In this document: positions 17,579 to 27,206 of the stretch, piece after piece
How positions within the stretch are numbered: position 1 is the stretch's first letter
How the letters are laid out: each line of letters begins with the position of its first letter
NCBI GenBank assembly: GCA_963663495.1
Contig: OY760427.1
Location: 1,798,001 to 1,862,000, forward strand
Direction of reading: 5' to 3'
Source of the DNA: G963663495 sp963663495
GTDB lineage: Bacteria; Bacteroidota; Rhodothermia; Rhodothermales; Bin80
DNA: 64,000 nucleotides
The notes under the pieces: model-generated
What the model was told of the DNA's origin: nothing
Database searches by the model: none
The model's input: the letters and a program-made list of their open reading frames with translations, nothing else
Position numbers and translations under genes: made by a program

Positions 17579-20500
17579 CTACCCACGGGAGGAGCCGGAT
17601 GCGTTAGTGCGCACGTCCGGATCTGAGCGGGGGCCCGGGGCGACTCGGGTCCCTACCGGGATACTGGCCTTTGCATTGACGATATCTGCCTTTCCCACTC
17701 CAAGGCAGCGCCCCTTCCACAGATAGAACACCACTGGAAATAAGATCAGCACAGCCAGTCCCGATGTCACCACACCTCCCACCAGCGGCGCTGCAATGCG
17801 CTTCATCATATCGCCCCCCGCGCCTGTGCTCCACATGATCGGCAGCAGTCCTACCACATCGGTTGCAATCGTCATCATGATGGGGCGGACACGCTGTACC
17901 GCCCCGTGCCTTATGGCCTTCATGAGGGCTGGTCGGCTGGTGAGCAGCCCGCGGTCGCGGTAGTCGTTAACAGAGATGTTCAGGTAGAGAAGAAAGACGA
18001 TTGCGGTCTCAGCGTATAGCCCGGCTAGGGCTATGATTCCCACCCACACCGCGATGCTAACGTCATAGTCAAGGATATGCAGGAACCAAAATGATCCGGC
18101 GACCGCAAATGGGACGCCCAGAAGTACCAGAAGGGTCTCTGTGACGGAGCGAGTGGTAAGAAAGATGAGAACAAAGATCAGGAGAAGGGTGAGGGGAATG
18201 ACATATGCCAGCCGCTGCTGCGCCCGCTCCAGGTACTCGTATTGTCCGCTCCACGAGAGTGAATAGCCGGGCGGCAGATCAATTCCCGCCGCCACCAATT
18301 CCCGCGCGTTCTCCACATAACTTCCGACATCAATGTCGCGAACGTCAATGTACACCCACGCGTTGGGCTTTGCCCCCTCGCTCTTGATGCTTGGCGGGCC
18401 GACCACGTAATTGATGGTAGCCAGTCGCCCGAGCGGTATCTGATGCCCCTCCGCCGTAGTTACCAAGACGGACCTCAGCGCCGGAAGATCGTCGCGTAGT
18501 TCACGGCTGTAGCGCAGGTTTACGGGATAACGCTCAAGCCCTTCGACCGTGGTTGTCACGTTCATCCCACCTATGGCCGTTTGAATGACCTCCTGCACAT
18601 CGCGCACCGTGAGGCCGTGCCGTGCGATCACGCCGCGATCAATTGCGAAGTCGAGGTAATTGCCTCCCATCACTCTGTCAGCGTACACACTGGCCGTACC
18701 GGGGATGCCTCGCACGACACTCTCTATCTCGCGTCCCAGTCGTTCCAGCTCAGCAAGATCAGAACCAGCAATCTTGATTCCGACCGGCGTGCGGATCCCG
18801 GTTGAGAGCATATCAATACGGCCCCGGATCGGCATCGTCCACGCGTTCGTCAGACCCGGGATGCGCAGTGCAGCATCCAGTTCCTCAATCAGCTTGTCAG
18901 GCGTCATGCCGGGCCGCCAGTCGCTACGCGGCTTGAGTGCTATAGTGGTCTCAATCATTGATAAAGGTGCAGGGTCGGTCGCCGAATCTGCCCGTCCCAC
19001 CTTTCCGAACACATGCTGCACCTCAGGAAAGGTGTATATGATGCGATCTGTCTGCTGCAGGATTTCTCTTGCCTCGGTTATGGAGACGCCCGGGAGCGTG
19101 GTAGGCATGTAGAGTAAATCTCCCTCCCACAGTGGTGGCATGAACTCAGACCCTAAACGTGAGAGAGGCAAGAGTGTCATCCCCAGTCCCGCGACCGCAG
19201 CAACCAGCACCCACCACGGGTGCTGTAGTACATGCCCCACCAATGGCTGATATATGCCACCCAGCACCTTTCCCACGGGTGTGCTCGCCGCGGGCCGGAT
19301 TTTTCCCCGCACCCAATATCCCATGAGCACTGGTACGAGTGTCACCGAGAGAAGGGCGGCTGCCGCCATCGCATATGTCTTGGTGAAGGCGAGAGGCTTA
19401 AAGAGCCTTCCTTCCTGCGCTTCCAGAGTGAACACCGGTAAGAAGGACACGGTGATCACCAAGAGTGCGAAGAAGAGCGACGGGCCGACCTCCCGTGCCG
19501 CCTGCGCGATGATAGTCCAGTGAGCCTTGTGCCCCTTGTAGCGCTCCAGATGTCTGTGCGCGTTCTCCACCATCACGATTCCGGCATCAACCATCGTTCC
19601 AATCGCGACCGCAATGCCTCCCAGCGACATAATGTTTAAAGTCAGTCCTTGCAGCTGCACTACAGTAAGTGCCAGGAGAATCCCGACTGGAAGCGCGATT
19701 ACGGCCACAAGCCCGCTGCGCATGTGAACAAGGAAGACTAGGCAGATGAGCCCGACGACTAGTAGCTGCTGCATGAGGCTCATGCGGATGCTCCGGACGG
19801 CTCGGTCAATTAGGGAGGTGCGGTCGTACGCGACTTCAATTTCAACGCCTTCCGGCAGCCCTGGCCGAATCTCATCCAGCCTGTCCCTTACAGCACGGAT
19901 CACGCGCCGGGTGTCCGCCCCTGGGCGTACCACGACAATACCGCCAACCGTTTCCCCTTCACCGTTCCACTCTGCCAGCCCCCGTCGGCTCTCTGGTCCC
20001 AGACTCACGCGTGCCACGTCTTCAAGCAGGATTGGAGTCCCGTCCGGCCCTACACTCAGGCCGATCTGGCGTATGTCGTCAACCGAGCGGATGTAACCGA
20101 GTCCCCGGATCATGAACTCCTTCTCACCCACCTCAATCAGTCCGCCGCCCACATCGCTGTTGCTATTCTGAATGGCGGTTCGAATCGCGGATAGTGGCAG
20201 GTTGAAGGCGCGCAACCGGTTCGGATTAACCGTCACCTGGTATTGTCGCACATATCCACCAACACTTGCAACCTCCGACACACCCGGGATAGCCGTCAAC
20301 TCGTACTTCAGGAACCAGTCCTGTATCGAACGCAGCTCACCGAGGTCGTGTCGGTCGGACCTGACGCTGTACATGAACGCCCATCCCACGCCGGTCGCAT
20401 CAGGTCCGAGTTCTGGTGTTATGCCGGGTGGTAGTTGGCCTGCAATGGCGTTCAGGAATTCAAGCACCCGGCTGCGTGCCCAATAGAGATCGGTACCATC

Positions 20501-20794
20501 TTCGAAGATTACGTAGACAAATGACACGCCAAAGAAAGAGTAACCGCGTACCACTTGCGCGAAGGGTGCAGACAGCATTTGAGTAGTAAGGGGATACGTG
20601 ACGTGGTCCTCCACGATGCGCGGGGCCTGCCCAGGATACTCCGTTTGGATGATGACCTGTACATCGGAAAGGTCGGGGATGGCGTCAATGGGCGTGCGGA
20701 TCAGTGAGAAGGTGCCGGCCGCCACGATAAAGAGTGTACCGAGGATGATCAGCAGCCGATTGCTGATTGACCAGTCGATGATTCGTGCGACCAT
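17579..20794 (-). CDS. cusA: Heavy-metal RND efflux pump (CusA/CzcA family), altered C-terminus
   Basis: 1071 aa inner-membrane pump. The start MVARIIDWSISNRLLIILGTLF, the DATGVGWAFMYSV stretch, and the TM4 proton-relay region (GGIAVAIGTMVDAGIVMVENAH) are those of HME-RND proteins such as CusA. Two large periplasmic domains and 12 membrane helices fit the length. It should export Cu(I)/Ag(I) or a related metal with the CusB- and TolC-like partners upstream (12-bp gap). The last ~27 codons and the stop lie inside the 3' end of the antisense group II intron, so the native tail after LWKGR has been replaced. Confidence 0.9.
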   Translation of the reverse strand: MVARIIDWSISNRLLIILGTLFIVAAGTFSLIRTPIDAIPDLSDVQVIIQTEYPGQAPRIVEDHVTYPLTTQMLSAPFAQVVRGYSFFGVSFVYVIFEDGTDLYWARSRVLEFLNAIAGQLPPGITPELGPDATGVGWAFMYSVRSDRHDLGELRSIQDWFLKYELTAIPGVSEVASVGGYVRQYQVTVNPNRLRAFNLPLSAIRTAIQNSNSDVGGGLIEVGEKEFMIRGLGYIRSVDDIRQIGLSVGPDGTPILLEDVARVSLGPESRRGLAEWNGEGETVGGIVVVRPGADTRRVIRAVRDRLDEIRPGLPEGVEIEVAYDRTSLIDRAVRSIRMSLMQQLLVVGLICLVFLVHMRSGLVAVIALPVGILLALTVVQLQGLTLNIMSLGGIAVAIGTMVDAGIVMVENAHRHLERYKGHKAHWTIIAQAAREVGPSLFFALLVITVSFLPVFTLEAQEGRLFKPLAFTKTYAMAAAALLSVTLVPVLMGYWVRGKIRPAASTPVGKVLGGIYQPLVGHVLQHPWWVLVAAVAGLGMTLLPLSRLGSEFMPPLWEGDLLYMPTTLPGVSITEAREILQQTDRIIYTFPEVQHVFGKVGRADSATDPAPLSMIETTIALKPRSDWRPGMTPDKLIEELDAALRIPGLTNAWTMPIRGRIDMLSTGIRTPVGIKIAGSDLAELERLGREIESVVRGIPGTASVYADRVMGGNYLDFAIDRGVIARHGLTVRDVQEVIQTAIGGMNVTTTVEGLERYPVNLRYSRELRDDLPALRSVLVTTAEGHQIPLGRLATINYVVGPPSIKSEGAKPNAWVYIDVRDIDVGSYVENARELVAAGIDLPPGYSLSWSGQYEYLERAQQRLAYVIPLTLLLIFVLIFLTTRSVTETLLVLLGVPFAVAGSFWFLHILDYDVSIAVWVGIIALAGLYAETAIVFLLYLNISVNDYRDRGLLTSRPALMKAIRHGAVQRVRPIMMTIATDVVGLLPIMWSTGAGGDMMKRIAAPLVGGVVTSGLAVLILFPVVFYLWKGRCLGVGKADIVNAKASIPVGTRVAPGPRSDPDVRTNASGSSRG
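17592..17660 (+). ncRNA. Group II intron domains V and VI
   Basis: GAGCCGGATGCG…CGCACGTCCGG…ATCTGAGCGGGGG folds as the short domain V hairpin found at the 3' end of bacterial group II introns. It is followed by a GC-rich domain VI-like stem (GGGCCCG / TCGGGTCCC) to about 17660. The strand agrees with the maturase remnant. The 5' end of the intron is not identified. Confidence 0.7.
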
Positions 20795-20806
20795 GATCGG
20801 CCTCTC

Positions 20807-22192
20807 TCAGCCGTGGTGCTGGAAAGTGCCCGCTGCCGCGGTGTCGCCGGCCGATGAGGAGTTGCCGCCGGGCATCGGCACCACGCCTTGAGCATCACCG
20901 AGCAGCTGGGCGATGGCCGCGCGCAGATTTGCATCGGAATCAATCAGAAATTGCGACGAAATCACCACGGTCTCACCCGAGGTGAGACCCGACGCAATCT
21001 CAACCATGTCCTCATTCTCTGTGCCGAGAACCACTTCGCGCGGCTCAAAAACGCCATCTCCTTTTGCTACGATTACAACCGTGCGAGTACCGCTGTGCAG
21101 CACCGCCTCGGCAGGAGCCATTACCACATCGGGCTTCCCGGCTGTCCGCACGGAAACGTTCACGAACATCATCGGTCTGAGCAACAAATCTGGATTAGCA
21201 ACCTCAACGAAAGCGGTCAGCGTCCTAGTCTGAGGATTCACGGCGGGACGAAAGAAGAGGATATGTCCACTCCATTCGCGCCCCGGAAAGGCGTCGGCCT
21301 CAACTACGACTGGTTGTCCCCCACGGACATGCCGCAGATGGTCCTCGTAAAACTCTGTCTCTGCCCATAGAATGGAGTGATCGGCGATCTTGAGTACCGT
21401 CACCCCGGGGCTAAGCTTCATTCCTTCCATTGAGTCTCCCAGCTTGGCGACTATGAAACCGGAGGCGGGTGCAAAAACCGTTACCGTTCGTGTAACGTCA
21501 CGTGAGTCCGCGAGGGCGTCAATCTGCTCTTCGGTCATATCCCAGTATAGCAGCCGCTCCCGGGCCGCCTCCAACAGCGACCGAGCCCGCTCAATCGCCT
21601 GCGCATAGGCACCGCCATCCTGCAGCCGTCCCACGTATTCCATTGCGCCCAGGAACTCTCGCTGCGTAGTGACCAGTTGCGGGCTGTAAATCTCGAAGAG
21701 CACATCGCCTTCCTCAACCGTCTCGCCGATGTTATTCACTCTGGCCTGTTCAATCCATCCCTCGTACTTGGTCTGCACCGAGACAACCCGTTCCTCGTTG
21801 TGCGCGAGGGTGCCGACAGTGCGGATGGAAACGGGAAGGGTACCGCGATGAACCGTGGACATACGGACAGCAAAGTTCTGCAGGAAGCTTGGACTGACCC
21901 GGATGCCGCCGTTATCAACTTCGTCCGCGTAGATGGGGATGAGGTCCATCCCCATGGGGGACTTGCCAGGACGGTCGGAGGTATAGTTGGGGTTCATCGG
22001 TGCACGCCAGTACAGGACTGCGCGCTCCTCGCCCGTATCGGGCATGGTCATACCCTCGTGCATGCCGGGCACCTCAGTTGCTGCGGCAGGGTTGTCGGAC
22101 TGGCCCCTCAGCAATAATACCGTCCCTCCGGCACCTACCACAATGCCGATCGTCACCAGCAAAAGCGTCTGGACATATTTCATGCTGTTCAT
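20807..22192 (-). CDS. cusB: RND periplasmic adaptor (CusB-like), with metal-binding domain
   Basis: 461 aa. N-terminal anchor (TLLLVTIGIVVGAGGTVLLL), Met/His-rich segment (MHEGMTMPDTG), then a heavy-metal-binding domain (YWRAPMNPNYTSDRPGKSPM, GMDLIP). The membrane-fusion core has barrel-sandwich and alpha-hairpin regions (YEGWIEQARVNN, EGDVLFEIYSPQLV, REFLGAM). The HMBD segment is characteristic of Cus/Sil-type adaptors, supporting Cu/Ag. The ATG overlaps the stop of the TolC-like gene by 4 bp (22189-22192). Confidence 0.9.
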   Translation of the reverse strand: MNSMKYVQTLLLVTIGIVVGAGGTVLLLRGQSDNPAAATEVPGMHEGMTMPDTGEERAVLYWRAPMNPNYTSDRPGKSPMGMDLIPIYADEVDNGGIRVSPSFLQNFAVRMSTVHRGTLPVSIRTVGTLAHNEERVVSVQTKYEGWIEQARVNNIGETVEEGDVLFEIYSPQLVTTQREFLGAMEYVGRLQDGGAYAQAIERARSLLEAARERLLYWDMTEEQIDALADSRDVTRTVTVFAPASGFIVAKLGDSMEGMKLSPGVTVLKIADHSILWAETEFYEDHLRHVRGGQPVVVEADAFPGREWSGHILFFRPAVNPQTRTLTAFVEVANPDLLLRPMMFVNVSVRTAGKPDVVMAPAEAVLHSGTRTVVIVAKGDGVFEPREVVLGTENEDMVEIASGLTSGETVVISSQFLIDSDANLRAAIAQLLGDAQGVVPMPGGNSSSAGDTAAAGTFQHHG

Positions 22193-23541
22193 GGGCCTAC
22201 CTTTGGAAATGCCGACCCGATGGTACGCTCCATCTCCGCAAGCGCTTTCATGTAGTCGACTTGCAGGCGTACCAAGCTAAGGCGCACTTCGAGCAGTACC
22301 TGCTCGCTGTCAAGGAGCTCAAGTACGCCGGTCACTCCGCCAGAATATGCCTCTTCGGTCGCACGCAGCGCACGTTCAGCCTGGGGGAGCAGGGCGCGTT
22401 CAAAGAGGGTGAGCTGCCCCTCAATCGTGGTAAGCTGGAATGCTGTCGTACGCACGGCGAGTGCCACGCTATTGATCGCGCCATGGTAGGCCTCTTCAGC
22501 GGCGGACAGCCGTGCAGTGGCATCTTGAACCCCGGCGTCGTAGCTGCTCCGGAAAATCGGTATGTTCGCACCGAGTGTGAGGCTCCAGAGATCGCGGCCG
22601 TTGTCCAGAGGTGGGTTATCACGACCGGGGGCATCTCGGCGACTGAGCACAGCACCCCAACCGATGCCGAACATTAGACCGGGGCGGTAACGCCGCCGGG
22701 CCAGCCCCACCGCGTATGTGTTACGCTCAATTCGCAAACGCGCCGCCCGAATCTCGGGCCGGTTCTCAACTCCCGTTGCGTGGAGCCGCTCGTCGTCAAG
22801 ATCGTGCGATACAGCCGGCCGGCTGCCGATCGCAACCGGAGACACTGGTGCATTCACTGGCCGGTTCGCCAGAATATTCAGCACGCCTTCGAAATTGGCA
22901 CGTTGCCCGAGCAGCTCCTGCCTGCGGTTCAAAACACGCGTGACCTCGGTCTGAAGCTTAACGACCTCCTGCTGCTGACCAAACCCCTGTGCATAGCGGG
23001 CCCGGGCCAGCGCTTCGTAGTGGAGCAAGAGCTGCTCTTCTTCCCCGGTGATCTGGAGTGCCTTATCAAGGTAGGCAAGGTCGTAGTAGGCCAGCTTCAC
23101 TTGCCGGATGACCTCGGAACGCTGTTCATGGTACGATGCATTCTGTATCGCCGACGCGGCAGCTGCTATTGACCGACGGTCTGAAAGCGTGCCGAACCAA
23201 GGGATCGACTGGGTAACTGAGATGTTAAGAAAGTGAGGTCCGACGCGGGACTGTGGACCGCTGATGTGCTGCGTGAGGGATACCGACGGATCCGGCAGGG
23301 TCGCGGCTTGGAGGATCCTTGACTCGGCTGCCCGCGATTCCATTAGCACAGCGCGTATGTGTGGATTGCCCGCGAGCGCTTCATCAATCAGCGCGGCCAG
23401 CATAGGGTCACCGTGCGTCGCGTACGGCGGCGACTGGGCCGCACCGCGCAGCGGTGCCATGTAGGCCAGGATGGCTACTACAAACACGACCGTCATGGCT
23501 TTCAGGGGAGCTCCGCGGTTCACGCGTATCCGTTCTGTCAT
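22189..23541 (-). CDS. cusC: TolC-family outer-membrane efflux protein (CusC-like)
   Basis: About 450 aa from the ATG at 23541 (MTERIRVNRG…, then a hydrophobic signal ending GAAQ). A longer frame starting at 23724 adds a 61-residue region without signal character, so I prefer the shorter start. Two OEP repeats are visible (NPHIRAVLMESRAAESRI…; NRPEIRAARLRIERNTYAVG…). First gene of the leftward tripartite efflux operon with cusB and cusA. No regulator gene is adjacent. Confidence 0.82.
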   Translation of the reverse strand: MTERIRVNRGAPLKAMTVVFVVAILAYMAPLRGAAQSPPYATHGDPMLAALIDEALAGNPHIRAVLMESRAAESRILQAATLPDPSVSLTQHISGPQSRVGPHFLNISVTQSIPWFGTLSDRRSIAAAASAIQNASYHEQRSEVIRQVKLAYYDLAYLDKALQITGEEEQLLLHYEALARARYAQGFGQQQEVVKLQTEVTRVLNRRQELLGQRANFEGVLNILANRPVNAPVSPVAIGSRPAVSHDLDDERLHATGVENRPEIRAARLRIERNTYAVGLARRRYRPGLMFGIGWGAVLSRRDAPGRDNPPLDNGRDLWSLTLGANIPIFRSSYDAGVQDATARLSAAEEAYHGAINSVALAVRTTAFQLTTIEGQLTLFERALLPQAERALRATEEAYSGGVTGVLELLDSEQVLLEVRLSLVRLQVDYMKALAEMERTIGSAFPKVGP

Positions 23542-24266
23542 GTGCACGGGTGATCGGAGGGACATTCTCTCACATTGAGTATAGGAGTATAGTGGACCGG
23601 CTTTGGATACTGTGAACATTAGGCCGTGGCCCCTTTCTGCACATGAGCATTCCTGCACCACCTGACTCCTGGAGCCAGAGTGCAGACAGCTCAGTTTAGT
23701 CAACCTGTACGTTACGATCGCCATCGTCGCAGCGTGATCGGCTCTGTCATTGCAAGATTGATCAGCCTAGTATGGACAATCTGGAACTCATCGTGCAATT
23801 GGCCCTGCCCTAGCAGCGTAACATGCCACGGACTGCACTGATCGCCAACGAAGAACATCCGCAACCGAGTCCGAACAATAGAGCTCCCATCGCCAATGCT
23901 TTTACAGAGCGCCCTCCTGCAGGGTACCTCTTCGTAGGGAGTATAGGGACGATATCTGTGTACGGGGGGCTTCATCCAGACAATTCCGCCGGTATTCTGC
24001 TAACCGAATCGGTAGCACAAGGCCGAGCCATCATTTCAACGTAGTAAGGTGTGGCGTTCTCAACGCGGTCTGTCCCTCTTATGATGCCTCATGCCGAAGG
24101 GTGGTCAGCAGGGTGGAGGTAACACATGGGAACAATGCAACGTGAACCGGGAACGGGAGGGTTCCTCGTTTCCGCAACCCCGGACGCCTCGTTAACAGGG
24201 AATCCTCGCAGAACCCTCCTAGCAGCCGGGGAGGCCCATGTCGACTGATACTCCGCGATGGCTATG
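23542..24266. other. Intergenic region cusC-SRAP gene
   Basis: 725 bp upstream of the efflux operon and downstream of the SRAP gene. Only antisense-overlapping short frames occur, with no motif I recognise. It should contain the cus promoter, but no clear CopR- or CueR-type operator stands out. Confidence 0.45.
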
Positions 24267-24893
24267 CTACGATGGTGGAGATGCGTGACTGACATATGGA
24301 GCCAGGCATTCCGGTGTGTTGAAGCGAACATTGCCAACCGAGGCCGCAACTCGGTAACTGCGTAGCGGTAGTGTGCGGGCTGCATCGTAAACAAACGGCG
24401 CAGCCCGGATGTCTTCCAGCCATGCAGGGAGCATTTCCGGCGGCATAACGACAGGCATGCGGTCGTGGATTTCTGCAATGTCGTCTCGTGCCGAGCGTGT
24501 CAGGATAACACAAGCTCCGCCACTATGGATGCCAGCCAGCAGCAGCGGGTGCTGCGCTACCGGGCGGATACACCATGGCTGTCCACGCTGTTTCCATTCG
24601 TAGTAGGCAGTTGCTGGTATCACACAGCGGTGCATCCCCCGGAAGAATCGCTTTGTATCCACGGTTTCGGAGCGGGCGTTGATGACAGCACGGCCCTTCC
24701 ACGGCGGATCAATGCCCCATTTGAGGCGCGCCCAGGTACACTGTCCTGAAGTGGTCTGCACGGCAGGGAGTACCGCTGATGGTGCCACATTGTAAGAGGG
24801 TCGAAGCCCCTTTAGCACCTCCGCGCCTTGCTCAACACCCATAGCTTGGGCGAGCTCCTCGGGGGTGTGGGCCTGCGCTATGCGACCGCACAT
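24267..24893 (-). CDS. yedK: SRAP-domain protein (YedK/HMCES type)
   Basis: 208 aa. MCGRIA places the catalytic Cys at position 2. SYNVAPS, INARSET, RCVIPATAYYEW and EIHDRMPVVM are the conserved SRAP motifs, with the active-site Glu in YYEW and His in HDRMP. The protein crosslinks abasic sites in single-stranded DNA through Cys2 and protects them. Length matches E. coli YedK. Monocistronic; the 242 bp upstream hold no other gene before the tnpB element at 25136. Confidence 0.92.
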   Translation of the reverse strand: MCGRIAQAHTPEELAQAMGVEQGAEVLKGLRPSYNVAPSAVLPAVQTTSGQCTWARLKWGIDPPWKGRAVINARSETVDTKRFFRGMHRCVIPATAYYEWKQRGQPWCIRPVAQHPLLLAGIHSGGACVILTRSARDDIAEIHDRMPVVMPPEMLPAWLEDIRAAPFVYDAARTLPLRSYRVAASVGNVRFNTPECLAPYVSHASPPS

Positions 24894-25140
24894 GTTGTGA
24901 CGATACGGAAAAAATTGTAGGGGGTGGTCATCCGGTCGGATTGTAACGGCGTTGGTGTGGCGGACAGAACAGCTAACTATGTCGCTCGGATCCAGGATTA
25001 AGGCGGGGCAGTCACTGCGACTATGCTGGTATCGCTCTTGCTCGTTCTTAGCGTTGTTCCTCCCGGTCTGACAGCGCTACCCGTGCCGACTAGTCAGTAA
25101 GCTCGTTGATAACGACCTTATCGTCGGTTCTTTTAGGGAA

Positions 25141-25816
25141 TTATATACGTGAGTGACCAACTGTACACAGTGAGGCACTAGTATCAATTTCACGGGTCAT
25201 AGGGGGCGGTAACCCGAACGCCCCTCGCCGTGCAGAAGCCCCAATCCCGGAGGCCAGTATGTTTGCAGCCGCATTCAGTTCTGCATGATCCGCATGTCCA
25301 CAGGACATGCACGTGAATTTGCTCCGTATCTTATGGTTATTCGCTTCTGTGTGCCCACACACAGAACACCGCTGACTGGTATAGGCAGCGGTAACCTTTA
25401 TCACCTTGCGGCACTTATAGCTCGGCATCTGTTCCAGCTGGCCCAAACCTGTTCGCAGTATTCCACGGTTGAGGCCAGACTTCTGTCTGACGTTTGTGCC
25501 AAAGCTCTCCATCGTCCCCTTAGCTGAACGTGTCATCGCTTTGATCTTTAGGTCCTCCAGTATCACCGTTGAGAAGCATTTGGCAATACTGCGACTTACC
25601 TGGTGGTTCGCCTTCTTGAGAACGTTAGCACGCTTGCGCTGCATGTGGGCGATTCTATGCTTCCGCCTATTACGACGGTTGGAGCCTTTCTTCTGTCTCG
25701 CCAGTCTTCGCTGATGCCGCTTCAACTTGGCATCAAGACGCTTGGTATCCGGTTGTCTGATAATGCTTGTATCGCCCTCTGTGGAGACCATAGCGACCTG
25801 CCCGCAATTACGGTCA
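25141..25816 (-). pseudogene. tnpB: TnpB C-terminal fragment (copy 3)
   Basis: Carries RuvC E (ILEDL), zinc ribbon and final D (HAELNAAAN; note D to E in the preceding position) and ends VGHSRI. The N-terminal half and first RuvC Asp are gone; homology stops at 25816, 4 bp after the codons for D-R-N-C-G. The first 13 codons of the gene survive separately at 26826-26863. Confidence 0.85.
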
Positions 25817-25985
25817 ATCCTGTTTTATTCAGCGGCATCCCGACATGCATTGGGCTTTTGGCCATGTGACGGCATCGCATGCAGAGGAACAGCATAATGC
25901 TGCGATAGGTACTGCGCGCTGGCAGTTGCACATTTGCATCATGCCATTTAATATCTCCTATCAGCACAATCAATCGTAAACACCC

Positions 25986-26306
25986 ATGGCAGCAATTCTG
26001 TGGACAGCGATAGCGTCCGTCGTGGCTATCGTCGGAGGCATCGTGGCAATATTCTTGCCGATAATACGCAGCCAAACTGCCTCTATAGAAACAATTCGAT
26101 CTGATATGAAGGACCTGAGAACTGATATGAAGGACCTGAGAACCGATATGAAGGACCTGAGAACCGAATTGAAGTCCGACATCAGTGACCTGCGCAGCGA
26201 TGTGCGTGTAGTCCACAGCCAAATTTATGATTTGAATGGGAAAGTCAACAGAGTTGTAGGCCACATTGAAAGTGTTGATAGTCCATCCGTTGGTCAACTG
26301 CATTAA
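25986..26306 (+). CDS. Small membrane-anchored coiled-coil protein
   Basis: 106 aa. One N-terminal membrane helix (ILWTAIASVVAIVGGIVAIF), then a coiled coil built on 7-residue repeats: three exact DMKDLRT units followed by ELKSDISDLRSDVRVVHSQIYDLNGKV. The register places Met/Leu at core positions. I recognise the architecture, common as unnamed proteins in marine bacteria, but not a function. It lies within foreign DNA inside a broken tnpB element, so it was brought in with that insertion or is a remnant. Confidence 0.55.
   Translation: MAAILWTAIASVVAIVGGIVAIFLPIIRSQTASIETIRSDMKDLRTDMKDLRTDMKDLRTELKSDISDLRSDVRVVHSQIYDLNGKVNRVVGHIESVDSPSVGQLH
26103..26165 (+). repeat. 21-bp tandem repeat x3
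   Basis: GATATGAAGGACCTGAGAAC plus one base, three near-identical units encoding the DMKDLRT heptads of the coiled-coil protein. The units differ only at the final base, so the array is young and likely to vary in copy number. Confidence 0.8.
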
Positions 26307-26825
26307 GCATTAGGACGAAGCTCCAGAAAAAATCGGTGTTGAGCCTGCGGGCATTCTGGTCAGGTTGCTCCGTGCTTCAGTGATGCCGTCATCGTTACCT
26401 GGTGTTGTGAAGTAATTCACCAGCGGACTGATTCTGACTGTTTAGCGCCGTTTTCGGCCCCAATTGGGCGACCGTGAACGCCGATGCAAATGTCGTGTTC
26501 GGGTGTGGGTTGCACAGGTGGTTCACACATTAACATATGTTCCCCACCTCCTCCAAACCATTGAAGTCAGGCTAGTTTGCAACCACCACCGAATACACCG
26601 TGGTTTTGCAAAAGGCCCGTACAGGTAGAATGAAACATCGCGGTTTTAGAGCCTACTGCTCGTATTCCTCTCGCCAGCGGGTGATCGTGAACGTTTTAGC
26701 CTGCAATATTCATGTCGTACCCTGTTCGGGTCTAAGAGTGCTGTTTCGGTACCTGCAGGACCGATTGTGCGTTGTTCATGCGAAGGGACGACCATGAGAG
26801 GGGCTGAAAACACCAGTTTAGGGTG
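26307..26825. other. Foreign DNA in tnpB copy 3, including a lone IS1182-like end
   Basis: No gene is supported in these ~520 bp. At about 26567-26612 the sequence CACCGAATACACCG…GGTTTTGCAAAAGGCCC matches the complement of the left terminus of the IS1182-like element at 52508 (GAGCCTTTTGCAAAACCC…GGTGTATTCGG). So at least one end of such an element landed here; no transposase remains. Confidence 0.6.
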
Positions 26826-27206
26826 ATATTACGGTATGCACTAACCGTTTCGGGCATGGCACGGTGGTATATAACTCCCTAATATATGGTAATTATATAG
26901 CATGAATACCCACGTGTTGAGTTATTTGAAATAATTGCAGTTTGTTCGTGAAAAGCGGGAACCGATTATGAAGAACTGGCGAAAGCCATCCTATCTTTAC
27001 CACCTAAGCACAAAAAGTAATTCCTGCGAAAACGTGTGGCACTCAGCCATATAACTCCCTTATCAAGCGTCCGCATAAGAGGCGGAATATTTGATATCAT
27101 TCTACAACTGAAGGCAGCGGCACAGTCTAATTTTGGTTCAGCTGAAAACCGCTGCTCGGCGCAACGGTTTTAATGAGGCGCCTACGATTGGCTTAGACAC
27201 GGATAT

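Larger units (their letters stand above)
25136..27059 (-). mobile_element. MITE-tnpB composite element, copy 3, interior replaced
   Basis: The right end (GGGAATTATATACGTGAGTG) starts at 25136, tnpB 3' sequence runs to 25816, foreign DNA fills 25817-26825, tnpB 5' sequence returns at 26826-26879, then the spacer at 26880-26887 and the MITE at 26888-27059. About 0.9 kb of tnpB is missing, so this is replacement, not simple insertion. Flanks TTCTTTTA and TTATCAAG do not match, so the target duplication is lost or the element has recombined. Confidence 0.8.
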
